The position numbers were made by a program, and so were the translations under genes. From Luidia sarsii (lineage: Eukaryota > Echinodermata > Asteroidea > Paxillosida > Luidiidae), in contig OX465107.1 in the NCBI GenBank assembly GCA_949987565.1, positions 9,181,721-9,245,720 on the forward strand: a stretch of 64,000 bases of DNA, in the 5' to 3' direction. This document shows positions 49,501 to 50,810 of this stretch, one piece after another; position 1 is the stretch's first letter; each line of letters starts with the position of its first letter. The notes under the pieces were generated by a model that saw only the letters and a list, made by a program, of their open reading frames with translations, was not told the origin of the DNA and searched no databases.

Positions 49501-49519
49501 CAGTGAGACCTCAGTGTAA
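1389..49519 (+). CDS. SLC4A7/8/10-like: Sodium-coupled bicarbonate transporter, SLC4A7/A8/A10 type (22 coding exons, complete)
   Basis: Coding exons: 1389-1544, 12666-12756, 20589-20759, 22208-22346, 24027-24187, 25333-25542, 27799-27959, 29329-29671, 31037-31178, 33010-33184, 34988-35121, 35956-36168, 37376-37619, 38081-38194, 39649-39813, 40945-41123, 42426-42498, 42967-43035, 44923-45096, 45602-45751, 46955-47169, 49330-49519. All junctions are GT-AG, all phases agree, and the sum is 3,669 nt (1,222 residues plus stop), close to vertebrate NBCn1. The product should move Na+ and HCO3- (or CO3 2-) across the plasma membrane for pH control. Visible family marks: [100 protein letters not shown] and LDDVMPE. 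The His-rich N-terminal cluster and the C-terminal ETSV (human NBCn1 ends ETSL) favour the A7/A8/A10 branch over SLC4A4/A5. Which paralogue cannot be said; a single pre-duplication orthologue is likely. Whether chloride is exchanged cannot be read from sequence. Confidence 0.97.
1600..1860. repeat. TACATGTAC motif cluster
   Basis: Repeated overlapping copies of the palindrome ACATGTAC and of the variant TGTACTGTACATG fill this part of the intron. The short open frames across it, rich in Met, Tyr, Cys, Thr, Val and His, come from the repeat and are not genes. Confidence 0.8.
2249..2296 (+). CDS. SLC4A7/8/10-like: Possible alternative first coding exon of the SLC4 gene
   Basis: An ATG at 2249 (context aagaATGG) opens 16 codons ([16 protein letters not shown]) that run straight into a donor gtaact at 2297. 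The exon ends in phase 0, which is exactly what coding exon 2 (12666, phase 0) needs, so it could replace exon 1. It cannot be an internal exon after exon 1 with the upstream AG at 2239-2240, because the phase would be wrong. Vertebrate SLC4A4/A7/A8/A10 genes commonly use alternative promoters and first exons, so this is plausible, but a 48-nt open frame next to a GT can arise by chance. Confidence 0.3.
2428..2912. mobile_element. Fold-back MITE-like element with about 100-bp inverted arms
   Basis: The left arm (about 2428-2535: GGGTAAATCCATAAA, then GAAACCATTCAGCTTTCCTG) is the inverted complement of the right arm (about 2808-2910: CAGGAAAGCTGAATGGTTTC, then TTTATGGAATTACCCAT). The interior holds repeated GGAGGATTG motifs. 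It has no coding capacity, so it would be a non-autonomous DNA element. Target-site duplication was not resolved. Confidence 0.7.
3335..3960. mobile_element. Dispersed element, copy 1 (GCGGCTTAT / CAGACGTTTGTTA family)
   Basis: It shares ordered blocks with 9287-9870 and 13395-14060: a TTTTGACCA motif, ACTTCGTTTTGAGGAGAAAA, AGACGTTTGTTACATTAGCA and AGAGCAT. No intact frame is present. Shorter related copies lie at 4320-4612 and 43072-43459. Confidence 0.55.
4320..4612. mobile_element. Partial copy of the ACAGTAATTTTC-end MITE family
   Basis: The block AGCAGTATAATGAAGAC, then AAGGCCTGAATCTT, then a terminal GAAAATTACGGTA matches the right two-thirds of the complete copy at 43072-43459 in the same order. 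The left end is not clear. Confidence 0.5.
6356..6640 (+). other. Unrecognised open frame in intron 1
   Basis: A 94-codon frame contains a non-repetitive stretch ([20 protein letters not shown], then [20 protein letters not shown]) that reads more like protein than its surroundings. It is interrupted only by a short TACATGTA-derived piece. I see no strong start context and do not recognise a family. An AG preceded by a pyrimidine tract ends at about 6344. It could be an exonised or decayed transposon fragment. Confidence 0.25.
7490..7612. repeat. TACATGTAC cluster with a 54-bp tandem duplication
   Basis: GTATGTTCACTGTACATG occurs at about 7500 and again about 54 bp later, each followed by the same TACATGTACATTGTATG. 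The duplication is nearly perfect. Confidence 0.75.
8510..8770. repeat. TACATGTAC / ACCGGT motif cluster
   Basis: Dense copies of TACATGTAC occur with palindromic variants such as TACCGGTACATGTAC. All reading frames across it are low-complexity. Confidence 0.75.
9287..9870. mobile_element. Dispersed element, copy 2 (GCGGCTTAT / CAGACGTTTGTTA family)
   Basis: It begins with TACCGTAATTCTCGAAAAAT and AAGCCGCGGCTT, then follows the same block order as 3335-3960, ending with a CTAGACTTTTACTAG motif and a GCACA-GGGC motif. It is non-coding. Confidence 0.55.
10545..10692. repeat. TACATGTACATTG tandem cluster
   Basis: An ATTGTACATGTAC unit of about 13 bp repeats several times in a row, flanked by other TACATGTAC copies. 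The array is close to self-complementary along its whole length. Confidence 0.75.
11127..11532. mobile_element. Mariner-like MITE, 406 bp, with TA at both ends
   Basis: TACAGTGAAACCTGC (11127-11141) is the exact inverted complement of GCAGGTTTCACTGTA (11518-11532). The TA at each end fits the target site of Tc1/mariner elements. Subterminal GGCCTCTAT / CTTTATAGAGGTGGCC blocks are also inverted. There is no transposase frame. Confidence 0.8.
12345..12425. repeat. TACATGTAC cluster
   Basis: ACATGTACATGTAC copies run almost without interruption, about 240 bp upstream of coding exon 2. Frames across it are repeat-derived. Confidence 0.75.
12666..12756 (+). CDS. SLC4A7/8/10-like: SLC4 coding exon 2 (residues 53-83)
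   Basis: The acceptor is a T-rich tract ending ttcttcag at 12665 and the donor is gtacag at 12757. It enters in phase 0 and leaves in phase 1. The peptide starts [12 protein letters not shown], matching the (E)AVVDxG segment near the N-terminus of NBCn/NDCBE proteins. Confidence 0.9.
13395..14060. mobile_element. Dispersed element, copy 3 (GCGGCTTAT / CAGACGTTTGTTA family)
   Basis: Block order matches 3335-3960 and 9287-9870, including GCCTTGAAGAATA, TTCGTTTTGAGGAGAAAA, ACAGACGTTTGTTACATT and AGACTTTTACTAG. Confidence 0.5.
14641..15672. repeat. 37-bp minisatellite, about 28 copies
   Basis: The unit contains GGAAGAAGGTTCACTGCC, then AAAATGAAGACAA. Copies differ mainly at a few positions (AATAAAG / AAGAAAG / AATCAAG and AGTGG / AGAGG / AGCGG), so variant units form an ordered mosaic. 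The unit is not a multiple of three. Confidence 0.95.
15673..16440 (+). pseudogene. Decayed coding-like segment, family not recognised
   Basis: It directly follows the 37-bp array and is less AT-rich than its surroundings. Frame pieces read like protein but are broken by frameshifts and stops: [14 protein letters not shown] and [20 protein letters not shown] in one frame, then [20 protein letters not shown] and [15 protein letters not shown] followed by a stop in another. This looks like a decayed copy of a coding sequence (retroposed or transposon-borne). I cannot name the parent. Confidence 0.4.
16970..17183 (+). mobile_element. 3' end of a non-LTR retrotransposon (LINE), 5'-truncated
   Basis: A short frame reads [20 protein letters not shown], then CSL and a stop at about 17050. 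The pattern FP-x-S-Y-x-L-x-LFK-x-x-VNRYL is typical of the extreme C-terminus of LINE ORF2 proteins. A T-rich 3' UTR follows with GACCTTGTGATTGGCGATC, and a run of A at 17169-17181 would be the tail. Everything upstream of the last 25 or so codons is missing, as expected for a dead-on-arrival copy. Confidence 0.65.
18918..19368 (+). mobile_element. piggyBac-like MITE with TTAA at both ends (copy 1)
   Basis: TTAA (18918-18921) followed by CCAGTTCGCGCCGGG mirrors CCCGGCGCAAAGTGG followed by TTAA (19365-19368). TTAA duplication is the signature of piggyBac-superfamily insertion. Other copies are at 30250-30905, 34026-34728 and 48452-49075 (inverted), with an end fragment at 26898-26942. No transposase is present. 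Confidence 0.75.
19648..20102. repeat. 19-bp minisatellite, about 24 copies
   Basis: The unit is AAGGAGGATCAGATCCCCC with variants (CCCGC, TCTCC, shortened units). Each unit carries two GATC sites. The plus frame stays open for about 80 codons purely because of the repeat. Confidence 0.95.
20231..20460. mobile_element. Fold-back element, AATAGACCGATTGCG family (copy 1)
   Basis: The left arm AATAGACCGATTGCGTGACC, then TGACTGATAGTGGGTATTTT, is the inverted complement of the right arm (AATACCCACTATAAGTCACG to CAGTCGGTATATT), with imperfect pairing across about 100 bp. The second copy at 39971-40203 has the same ends. Confidence 0.75.
20589..20759 (+). CDS. SLC4A7/8/10-like: SLC4 coding exon 3 (residues 83-140), His/Arg-rich cluster
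   Basis: The acceptor is cttcacag and the donor gtaccg; it enters and leaves in phase 1. The peptide begins [15 protein letters not shown] and continues with a long run of His, Arg and Lys, matching the VYxGVxxP plus HHRxHxHKH block of NBCn/NDCBE proteins. Ser/Glu-rich sequence follows (ESDSAQEM). Confidence 0.95.
21217..21641. mobile_element. hAT-like MITE (copy 1)
   Basis: The ends TAGGCAGTTTCCACTACACC and GTAGTGGGAACGGCCCTA are inverted repeats. CGATTATTTGG-like and GATTCAAATC motifs mirror each other inside. Flanking 8-mers AGTAACAC and TGTTACAC agree at 6 of 8 positions, in line with a hAT 8-bp duplication. A second copy is at 40462-40891. Confidence 0.65.
22208..22346 (+). CDS. SLC4A7/8/10-like: SLC4 coding exon 4 (residues 140-186)
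   Basis: The acceptor is catgtag at 22207 and the donor gtaaaa at 22347; phase 1 in, phase 2 out. It encodes [21 protein letters not shown] and WKEMAR, the start of the band-3 cytoplasmic domain (family QRVQFILG, FTELDEL and WKETARW). The acceptor lies in a TACATGTAG motif, so its AG may have come from the dispersed repeat. Confidence 0.95.
23540..23935 (-). repeat. tRNA-like SINE, family B (antisense)
   Basis: Read on the minus strand it has an A-box-like TTAGCTCAAATGGAAGAGCA, then a B-box-like TCTCGGGTTCAAG, then CCAGTCAAAGTTTTCTTTGC. This is a tRNA-derived head with a distinct tail. Related copies are at 28575-28790, 45190-45300, 48295-48430, 42700-42862 (other half), 35320-35395 and 54285-54400. 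Confidence 0.6.
24027..24187 (+). CDS. SLC4A7/8/10-like: SLC4 coding exon 5 (residues 186-240), cytoplasmic domain
   Basis: The acceptor is ctacacag and the donor gtagat; phase 2 in, phase 1 out. It encodes [29 protein letters not shown] and [10 protein letters not shown], an almost verbatim match to the conserved core of the SLC4 N-terminal domain. Confidence 0.98.
24482..24896. mobile_element. hAT-like or other DNA element, right end overlapped by another repeat
   Basis: The left end GGCTACGTTCAGACAGCG, then TTTAAAACC, is mirrored by GGTTTTAAATTTAAAACGG, then GGAGCGTTCAG, at the right. The right end runs straight into the GTCCTGCTAG repeat at 24897. Confidence 0.5.
24897..25212. repeat. 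GTCCTGCTAG element copies leading into a 17-bp minisatellite
   Basis: Three near-copies of GAGAAAGGTCCTGCTAGGAT, in both orientations, are followed by AACGTCAGGCCCTC and then about 12 units of TTTTGAGACTTATTACC (about 25012-25212). The minisatellite unit begins with CTTTTGAGA, which is the edge of the dispersed element elsewhere (for example 29155-29170), so the array probably grew from that edge. Confidence 0.9.
25333..25542 (+). CDS. SLC4A7/8/10-like: SLC4 coding exon 6 (residues 240-310)
   Basis: The acceptor is cccctcag-like (catccctcag) at 25332 and the donor gtcagt at 25543; phase 1 in and out. It encodes [27 protein letters not shown] and [13 protein letters not shown], matching the VREALLKxHHHQ and VRSFADIGK segments. 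The 29-bp minisatellite starts 7 bp after the donor. Confidence 0.95.
25550..26425. repeat. 29-bp minisatellite, about 30 copies, abutting a splice donor
   Basis: The unit is built from CAGGCCAGGGCCACCCTCAC followed by TGCCCATGG. Substitutions define variant units (GACAGGCAAGG, GGACC, CACATGG, CCAATGG). All three plus frames are open because the unit has no stop, giving proteins with a 29-residue period ([20 protein letters not shown]) that should not be taken as genes. It is GC-rich compared with the neighbouring introns. Confidence 0.95.
26898..26942 (+). mobile_element. End fragment of the piggyBac-like MITE
   Basis: GGCGCTGAAAAAAACCCTAG, then CGCGAAGTGGGTAAA, matches the right end of the copies at 18918 and 34026. 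Confidence 0.5.
27215..27380 (-). repeat. tRNA-derived SINE, family A (antisense)
   Basis: Minus-strand reading gives a B-box-like GGGTTCCAATCCCGCCCAAG and then CTGCCTTGATTTTTTC and GGCAAATTC. The layout matches 38815-38975. Confidence 0.6.
27425..27640 (+). repeat. tRNA-derived SINE, family A
   Basis: AGCGGTCCAATGGCTAAGAT (A-box region), ATAAATCCCACTCAGCTGCC (B-box region, eroded), then AAGCACTGAGCACTCTGTTA and CCCTCATTGAATTCC give the same body as 38815-38975. It lies 45 bp from an antisense copy. Confidence 0.6.
27799..27959 (+). CDS. SLC4A7/8/10-like: SLC4 coding exon 7 (residues 311-363), Ser-rich linker
   Basis: The acceptor is tttttccag and the donor gtatgc; phase 1 in, phase 0 out. 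It encodes a Ser-rich, low-conservation linker ([20 protein letters not shown], then [18 protein letters not shown]). The corresponding part of vertebrate NBCn1 is a variable, alternatively spliced cassette region, so its inclusion may vary. Confidence 0.85.
28125..28575. repeat. TTCATTCCTTTG low-complexity repeat
   Basis: Pyrimidine-rich units of TTCCTTCATTCATTTGTTCC type fill about 450 bp. Plus frames are open and read as Phe/Leu/Ser-rich hydrophobic strings; these are artefacts of the repeat. Confidence 0.95.
28575..28790 (-). repeat. tRNA-like SINE, family B (antisense)
   Basis: Its plus-strand form TGGGATTTGAACCTGAGACC, with CCAGTCAAAG and TCTCAATCTGTTCAAA, parallels 23540-23760. Confidence 0.55.
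29105..29215. repeat. GTCCTGCTAG element (partial copy)
   Basis: AACGTCAGGCCCTCTAACTT, then TTGAGATTTATGTATTGCAG and GTCATTTTATTCAGTGAGCA, defines the consensus flank of this family. Confidence 0.65.
29329..29671 (+). CDS. SLC4A7/8/10-like: SLC4 coding exon 8 (residues 364-478), core of the cytoplasmic domain
   Basis: The largest exon. The acceptor is gtcctatag and the donor gtgagt; phase 0 in, phase 1 out. It encodes [59 protein letters not shown] and [15 protein letters not shown], all diagnostic of the SLC4 band-3 cytoplasmic domain. It is GC-richer than the flanking introns, with many C-ending codons. Confidence 0.98.
29975..30035. repeat. GTCCTGCTAG element (short copy)
   Basis: GAGAAAGGTCCTGCTAGGAT, then CGAAATGTCAGGCCCTCTAA, is a recognisable half-element. 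Confidence 0.65.
30250..30905 (+). mobile_element. piggyBac-like MITE (copy 2, right end degraded)
   Basis: TTAACCACTTTGCGCCAGGG starts the element, and the interior follows the order of 34026-34728 (CCGAATTGTTCCAGGTTTTA, then CGCATTGTTAAAAA, then GGTGGTCATGG). The terminal CGCGAAGTGGTTAA is not recognisable. Confidence 0.65.
31037..31178 (+). CDS. SLC4A7/8/10-like: SLC4 coding exon 9 (residues 478-525), end of the cytoplasmic domain
   Basis: The acceptor is gatgtcag and the donor gtagga; phase 1 in, phase 2 out. It encodes [16 protein letters not shown] followed by a variable linker. Across the junction the protein reads PPGVWDP where the vertebrate family has PPGEWDP. The rest of the block (WDPxIRIEPPK) is intact. 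Confidence 0.95.
31213..32085. mobile_element. Nested AAAGCCCCTACACACCATT-end elements
   Basis: Two left ends (AAAGCCCCTACACACCATTT at about 31215 and a near-copy at about 31440) and two right ends (CTGTAGGGGCTTTAAG at about 31755 and GTGTAGGGGCTTTTAG at about 32065) suggest one copy inserted in or beside another. The interior about 31555-31765 reappears antisense at 58995-59255. Confidence 0.6.
32090..32900. mobile_element. DNA element with CCATAAATTCC ends and internal tandem repeats
   Basis: The left end CCATAAATTCCGGTGTATTA and the right end CGCATTATACCTGGGAATTT, then ATGG, are inverted repeats. The interior contains repeated units of GTAACTTGGGCTCAAATGGA, then TTTTTATTCGGAGGGTGA. It lies about 110 bp upstream of coding exon 10. 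Confidence 0.6.
33010..33184 (+). CDS. SLC4A7/8/10-like: SLC4 coding exon 10 (residues 525-583), first membrane segment
   Basis: The acceptor is ttgtttcag and the donor gtatgt; phase 2 in, phase 0 out. It encodes [40 protein letters not shown] and [13 protein letters not shown], the linker into the membrane domain and TM1. The last about 18 nt of the exon plus its donor are amplified as the 40-bp array that follows. Confidence 0.97.
33167..34025 (+). repeat. 40-bp array built from the exon 10 end and its 5' splice site, about 21 copies
   Basis: The unit is CCACAGATAATCTCATGGTA followed by TGTACATGCACTGTATTAAG. Its first part is the coding end of exon 10 (GCCACAGATAATCTTATG) and the next six bases are the donor gtatgt. 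Most units keep ATG|gtatgt; some read gttatgt, which breaks the donor. Each unit also carries an AG (attaag) upstream. The array resumes after a MITE at 34729-34815. Confidence 0.95.
34026..34728 (+). mobile_element. piggyBac-like MITE (copy 3), inserted inside the 40-bp array
   Basis: The ends are TCAA then CCACTTCGCGCCGGG (34026) and CCCGGCGCGAAGTGG then TTAA (34725-34728). The array unit normally reads ctgtattaagcc, so the insertion target was TTAA and the left copy has since mutated to TCAA. It is about 700 bp with no transposase. Confidence 0.8.
34729..34815 (+). repeat. 40-bp array, continuation after the MITE
   Basis: Two more units (gccacagttaatctcatggt and gccacagataatctcatggt) and a degenerate third follow the MITE end. 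Confidence 0.9.
34988..35121 (+). CDS. SLC4A7/8/10-like: SLC4 coding exon 11 (residues 584-628), TM2-TM3 region
   Basis: The acceptor is actccacag. Phase 0 in, phase 2 out, using the second of two overlapping gtaagt donors (35122). The first, at 35118, would shift the frame. It encodes [20 protein letters not shown] and [28 protein letters not shown] is the conserved substrate-site loop of SLC4 transporters. Confidence 0.97.
35320..35395 (+). repeat. SINE family B fragment
   Basis: GGTCTCGGGTTCAAGTCCCG (B-box) then CAGTCAAGGTTTTCTTTGCC, the sense-strand form of the family B head. Confidence 0.5.
35635..35895. repeat. GTCCTGCTAG element (two partial arms)
   Basis: It contains CTCAAAAGATAGAGGGCCTG, AAGGTCCTGCTAGGATTGAA and GATTTATGTATTGCAGGTCA, then CAGTGAGCAGTTTGCAA. 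It ends about 60 bp before the exon 12 acceptor. Confidence 0.65.
35956..36168 (+). CDS. SLC4A7/8/10-like: SLC4 coding exon 12 (residues 628-699), TM4-TM5
   Basis: The acceptor is gttgacag and the donor gtgaaa; phase 2 in and out. It encodes [40 protein letters not shown] and [20 protein letters not shown]. At the end of TM5, where DIDS-sensitive SLC4 proteins have a K-x-x-K motif, this one has KLMN, so it lacks the second Lys, like NBCn1. Confidence 0.97.
36540..36615. repeat. GTCCTGCTAG element (half copy)
   Basis: ATCTCAAAAGTTAGAGGGCC, then TGACGTTTCGATCCTAGCAG, then GACCTTTCTCAAAGGCAAAG. A/G-rich sequence follows to about 36830, with no credible gene. Confidence 0.7.
37376..37619 (+). 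CDS. SLC4A7/8/10-like: SLC4 coding exon 13 (residues 699-780), extracellular loop and TM6
   Basis: The acceptor is gcttttag and the donor gtaagt; phase 2 in, phase 0 out. The loop has four cysteines (YECECII, KDCEK, NFCGE) and two N-glycosylation sequons (NAT, NGT), the arrangement seen in the large third extracellular loop of sodium-coupled bicarbonate transporters. [20 protein letters not shown] (TM6) and YFPT follow. Confidence 0.97.
37668..37945. repeat. (CCCTG)n microsatellite, about 50 copies
   Basis: It runs as pure CCCTG pentamers from about 37700 to 37870, with CCCCACCCTG variants towards the 3' side. It starts about 50 bp after the exon 13 donor. Minus frames read as GQGRA repeats and are not genes. 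Confidence 0.97.
38081..38194 (+). CDS. SLC4A7/8/10-like: SLC4 coding exon 14 (residues 781-818), TM7
   Basis: The acceptor is gttctgacag and the donor gtaagt; phase 0 throughout. It encodes [20 protein letters not shown], then [26 protein letters not shown] and PKLxVPxxFKPT are family signatures. Confidence 0.97.
38815..38975 (+). repeat. tRNA-derived SINE, family A (best copy)
   Basis: ACCGAGCTGGTCGAGGGAGT (A-box region), then GTGGGTTCGAATCCCACCCG (intact B box), then TGCTAAGCACTGACCATTCA, GCAGGGCAAATCCTCATTGA and ATTTTTACAAGCTCTTGACA. Confidence 0.7.
39330..39466. mobile_element. Fold-back element with a histone-type 3' stem-loop (copy 1)
   Basis: The right half has a 16-nt stem-loop GGCTCTTTTCAGAGCC at 39404-39419, followed 9 nt later by GAAAGAGA (39429-39436). 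This is the layout of replication-dependent histone mRNA 3' ends (stem-loop plus histone downstream element). The left half carries an eroded inverted copy (AGCTCTGAAAA at 39375). The outer ends AAGGTTTGTTGTGACACC and GGTGTCACCACAGACCTT are inverted repeats. No histone coding sequence is present. Compare 50811-51073. Confidence 0.6.
39649..39813 (+). CDS. SLC4A7/8/10-like: SLC4 coding exon 15 (residues 819-873), TM8
   Basis: The acceptor is attctcctag and the donor gtatgt; phase 0 throughout. It encodes [40 protein letters not shown] and VNRKENKLK, among the most conserved SLC4 stretches. Confidence 0.98.
39971..40203. mobile_element. Fold-back element, AATAGACCGATTGCG family (copy 2)
   Basis: AATAGACCAATTGCGCGACC, then ATGCCATCATGTGACTTATA and GTGGGTATTTTTGCATCTCA, is mirrored by AACCCACTATAAGTCACATG and GTTGCACAATCGGTCTATT. 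The arms are about 100 bp. Confidence 0.8.
40462..40891. mobile_element. hAT-like MITE (copy 2)
   Basis: The ends TAGGGCCGTTCCCACTACA and TGTAGTGGAAGCGGACCTA are inverted repeats; AATAATCG/CGTTTATT and GATTCAAATC motifs lie inside as in 21217-21641. It ends about 50 bp before coding exon 16. Confidence 0.7.
40945..41123 (+). CDS. SLC4A7/8/10-like: SLC4 coding exon 16 (residues 874-933), TM9-TM10
   Basis: The acceptor is catgcacag and the donor gtaagt; phase 0 in, phase 2 out. It encodes [40 protein letters not shown] and [19 protein letters not shown]. Vertebrate proteins read APGEQPKFLGIREQR here, so the PKLIGCREQR segment is slightly divergent. Confidence 0.98.
41395..41560 (-). repeat. 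tRNA-derived SINE, family A (antisense)
   Basis: Minus-strand reading: GTGGTTAAGACATTCTGC, then GCAGGTTCAAATCCCGCGCG, then CACTGAGCATTCAGTGTTTA and GGGCAAACACTCATTGAATT. Confidence 0.65.
42050..42190. repeat. GTCCTGCTAG element with inverted arms
   Basis: It has AAACTGCTTAATACTGACTA, CTCAAAATTGAGTGGGCC, ACGTTTCGATCGT and then the inverted arm AAAGTCCTGCTAGGATAGAA, ACGTC. It is a smaller version of the hairpin at 62450-62574. Confidence 0.65.
42426..42498 (+). CDS. SLC4A7/8/10-like: SLC4 coding exon 17 (residues 933-957), TM11
   Basis: The acceptor is ttttaccag and the donor gtaagt; phase 2 in, phase 0 out. It encodes [20 protein letters not shown], then SILS. Confidence 0.97.
42700..42862 (-). 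repeat. SINE family B, tail portion
   Basis: GACTTTGCTGGCATAGGGGT, then GTCAGTCAGAAGCACTCAAC, CCAGCAATCACACCC and CAATTAAGGGATCACACC, parallels 23770-23920 in order. Confidence 0.5.
42967..43035 (+). CDS. SLC4A7/8/10-like: SLC4 coding exon 18 (residues 958-980), TM12
   Basis: The acceptor is cttgtattag and the donor gtaagt; phase 0 throughout. It encodes [20 protein letters not shown], then GVQ. Confidence 0.97.
43072..43459. mobile_element. MITE with ACAGTAATTTTC ends (complete copy)
   Basis: ACAGTAATTTTCAGA at the left is the inverted complement of TCCGAAAATTACTGT at the right apart from one or two bases. Inside are GCGGCTTATAC and CTTATACACTTCGCCGCTTA motifs. The copies at 4320-4612, 3335-3960 and 9287-9870 share these blocks. 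Confidence 0.7.
43965..44120. repeat. Direct duplication, 76-bp period, two copies
   Basis: GGCTCTTTTACTGGGAAGCA and GGCTCTTTCACTAGGAAGCA, each followed by TACCTTACCCAACAAAATCC, then AACATTTGGGCAGAAATTAG. Confidence 0.85.
44285..44690. repeat. 80-bp tandem repeat, about 5 copies
   Basis: The unit includes TGGGTGAGTTTACCCACAAG, then CTCTTGGTCATTTTCTGGTC, then AGGTGTTGGAGTGTGTTGGA. Copies are nearly identical until a degenerate last one. Scattered CCAACAAAATCCAAC motifs flank the array to about 44840. Confidence 0.9.
44923..45096 (+). CDS. SLC4A7/8/10-like: SLC4 coding exon 19 (residues 981-1038), TM13 region
   Basis: The acceptor is tgtcttcag and the donor gtatgc; phase 0 throughout. It encodes [40 protein letters not shown] and [18 protein letters not shown]. 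LLMPxKHQPDxIYLR and LRRVHxFTxIQ are family signatures. Confidence 0.98.
45190..45300 (-). repeat. SINE family B (antisense)
   Basis: GGAATTGAACCCGAGACCTC, then TGGATTAACGTACCAGTGCT, CTTCCATCAGAGCTATCCAG and CCCTTAGATGGTGGCC. It is a closely related copy of 23640-23760. Confidence 0.65.
45325..45480 (+). repeat. SINE family A (eroded)
   Basis: TCAATTGGTTAAGATATCAG, then GGGTTCACAACCCAACTAAG, CTCCTTGTGTTCTATTCAAG and AGCAAAACACTTGG follow the family A order. Confidence 0.5.
45602..45751 (+). CDS. SLC4A7/8/10-like: SLC4 coding exon 20 (residues 1039-1088), last membrane segment and start of C-tail
   Basis: The acceptor is gattacag and the donor gtaagc; phase 0 throughout. It encodes [40 protein letters not shown] and [17 protein letters not shown] is the acidic motif proposed for carbonic anhydrase II interaction in the family, followed by the usual Lys/Glu-rich stretch. 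Confidence 0.97.
45765..46885. repeat. 32-bp minisatellite, about 35 copies, filling intron 20
   Basis: The unit is ACCCCATGACAGGGATATGG followed by CATTGTACTAAG. Units alternate ACTAAG and AGTATG endings and CATGGCAGG, CATGACAGG and CGTGGCAGG variants. The array takes up most of the 1.2-kb intron, from about 14 bp after the donor to about 70 bp before the next acceptor. Confidence 0.97.
46955..47169 (+). CDS. SLC4A7/8/10-like: SLC4 coding exon 21 (residues 1089-1160), C-terminal tail
   Basis: The acceptor is tatgaacag and the donor gtaagt; phase 0 in, phase 2 out. It encodes [40 protein letters not shown]. The first part matches the NBCn1 C-tail (xLPFEGGSLLQIPVKAL) and the second matches the INISDEMPKTTVWKAL tail of NDCBE/NBCn2. 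Having both in one protein fits an unduplicated ancestor-like gene. Confidence 0.93.
47284..48294. repeat. 16/17-bp minisatellite, about 60 copies
   Basis: The unit AACTTTTGATACAAGAA (17 bp) alternates with a 16-bp form lacking one T and a CC variant. The minus strand is open in all three frames for about 335 codons ([17 protein letters not shown] type), a by-product of a stop-free unit. Confidence 0.97.
48295..48430 (-). repeat. SINE family B (antisense, eroded)
   Basis: CTGACTAGACCAGGATTTGA, then GTGCTCTATCCAGCCCTTAT and TCAACTATCTTTGCTGGGGT. Confidence 0.5.
48452..49075 (-). mobile_element. piggyBac-like MITE (copy 4, inverted)
   Basis: GTAACCACTTTGCGCTGGG starts the copy, but the next block (AAGCGCTAATGACCGCCATA) is the complement of the right end of copy 3, so it lies in reverse. 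GATTCGGAGGGCCCCGTGCA near 49010-49030 is the complement of the left-end block. The far end is degraded. Confidence 0.65.
49330..49519 (+). CDS. SLC4A7/8/10-like: SLC4 coding exon 22 (residues 1160-1222) with stop, PDZ-type C-terminus
   Basis: The acceptor is tgccaacag at 49329, phase 2 in, TAA at 49517-49519. It encodes [20 protein letters not shown] and ends [13 protein letters not shown]-x-V at the end is a class I PDZ ligand, and human NBCn1 ends ETSL. The 3' UTR begins at 49520 and carries a MITE from 49551. Confidence 0.95.
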
Positions 49520-49550
49520 TCACCACGTGGCTGCCTCTGCACACCAGAGC

Positions 49551-50060
49551 CCAATTTCATGGCTCTGCTTACCGTAAGCGTAGAATCGACGCTTACGCAC
49601 AAATTATGCGCTTAACATAAGCGTATTTCACGGTTAATATTATTTGTTGCTTCCGTAAGCGCACTATTTTCACTATGCGCATGCGTGAATTGCTTCCCTG
49701 TCTGGAATGCAACAGAATTCTTTATGTTGTCATCTGCTTTTTCGATTTATTGTCGGCAAAGGAGGTAAAGGAACACCATTAGAAGTTGAAAACTATACCT
49801 TACCCAAACCTGCGTCGGTGAAAATATTTCTCGAGGTTTTGTCTGAGTTCGTGGTTGCTCTTGAAAATTAGGTCGTCAAATTCAATGGACAATGGCCATT
49901 TTCCCTGTTGTTGCGTATGTAATATCCTCGGTTAAGCGCAGATATTCAGGGCTAGCCCTTTAAGCGCTGAATCCTTGCTTACACGATCCATGAAATGAAT
50001 TACAGAGTACAGGGTCCCGTAAGTGCAGAATTCTTCATTAAGCAGAGCCATGACATTGTG
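49551..50060. mobile_element. MITE with ATGGCTCTGCTTA ends, in the 3' UTR
   Basis: CAATTTCATGGCTCTGCTTA (49552) and TAAGCAGAGCCATGACATTG (about 50038-50057) are inverted repeats. The interior has repeated CGCTTACG / CGTAAGCG motifs. It begins 32 nt after the SLC4 stop codon. A left-end relative lies near 10990-11050 (CCAATTTCATAGAGCTGCTT). Confidence 0.75.
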
Positions 50061-50810
50061 CCCAGTTGCTAGAGAAGCTAGAGTAGGGATGGGCCTTCCA
50101 GCTAGCAAAGGAATGTGCACGATTGGTCTCAGTGTTCAGTGTAAAAAAAATGGATATTTCCCTGTAGCATTGGTATGAACTTAGCAGGATCATATCACTC
50201 ATTTTAAGAGTTGACCAAAGGTTAAGGAAATGTCATATACTCACTGGTGTAGTCATTGAACTATGGTTCATAATGCAAGAGTTCATCTTCTCAAATCTGT
50301 CTGTAATAATTTAATAATGTATATGATAATGTGGAATATGTTTGGAGGAGCAGTTGTACAAACAATTGTAATGGGCATTGTACCATACTGATTGAAATGT
50401 GGAAATAAGACAGGCTGGAGAGGAGACTAGCAGAGACTCCTTGCCCATAAGGCAAGAACTGAAGGAACAAGTGTGCAAAGGTCATGTAAAAATTGAAAGA
50501 AGTCACTTTTTTATCGAGATATGATAAAGAGTACACTCTGTAGGCTGCTCAGGTGTGTTGAACTTATCATGTGTGGTGCAGAAATAGGACACATTCTGTT
50601 CAATTTAGTTTTATAAATTTTAGAACTTTTTTGGGGGGGTTTATTTTATTTTATTTTTTTATCAAAGTGACGTGAAAAGATGTGCATAATTGGAGGTCAA
50701 TAACCGAACTGATATGTAGTTACTAGGCACATTGATTATAATCGACTGATTTATTATGATCCTCAATGCCTTTCCTGCATCTTACTGCATTGAATTATTT
50801 GCCTAATTGC
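50061..50810. other. Probable SLC4 3' UTR / downstream sequence
   Basis: AT-rich, mostly non-repetitive sequence with no credible exon. No AATAAA was found between the stop codon and 50810 by eye, so the mRNA may extend further (see 52277). Confidence 0.4.
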
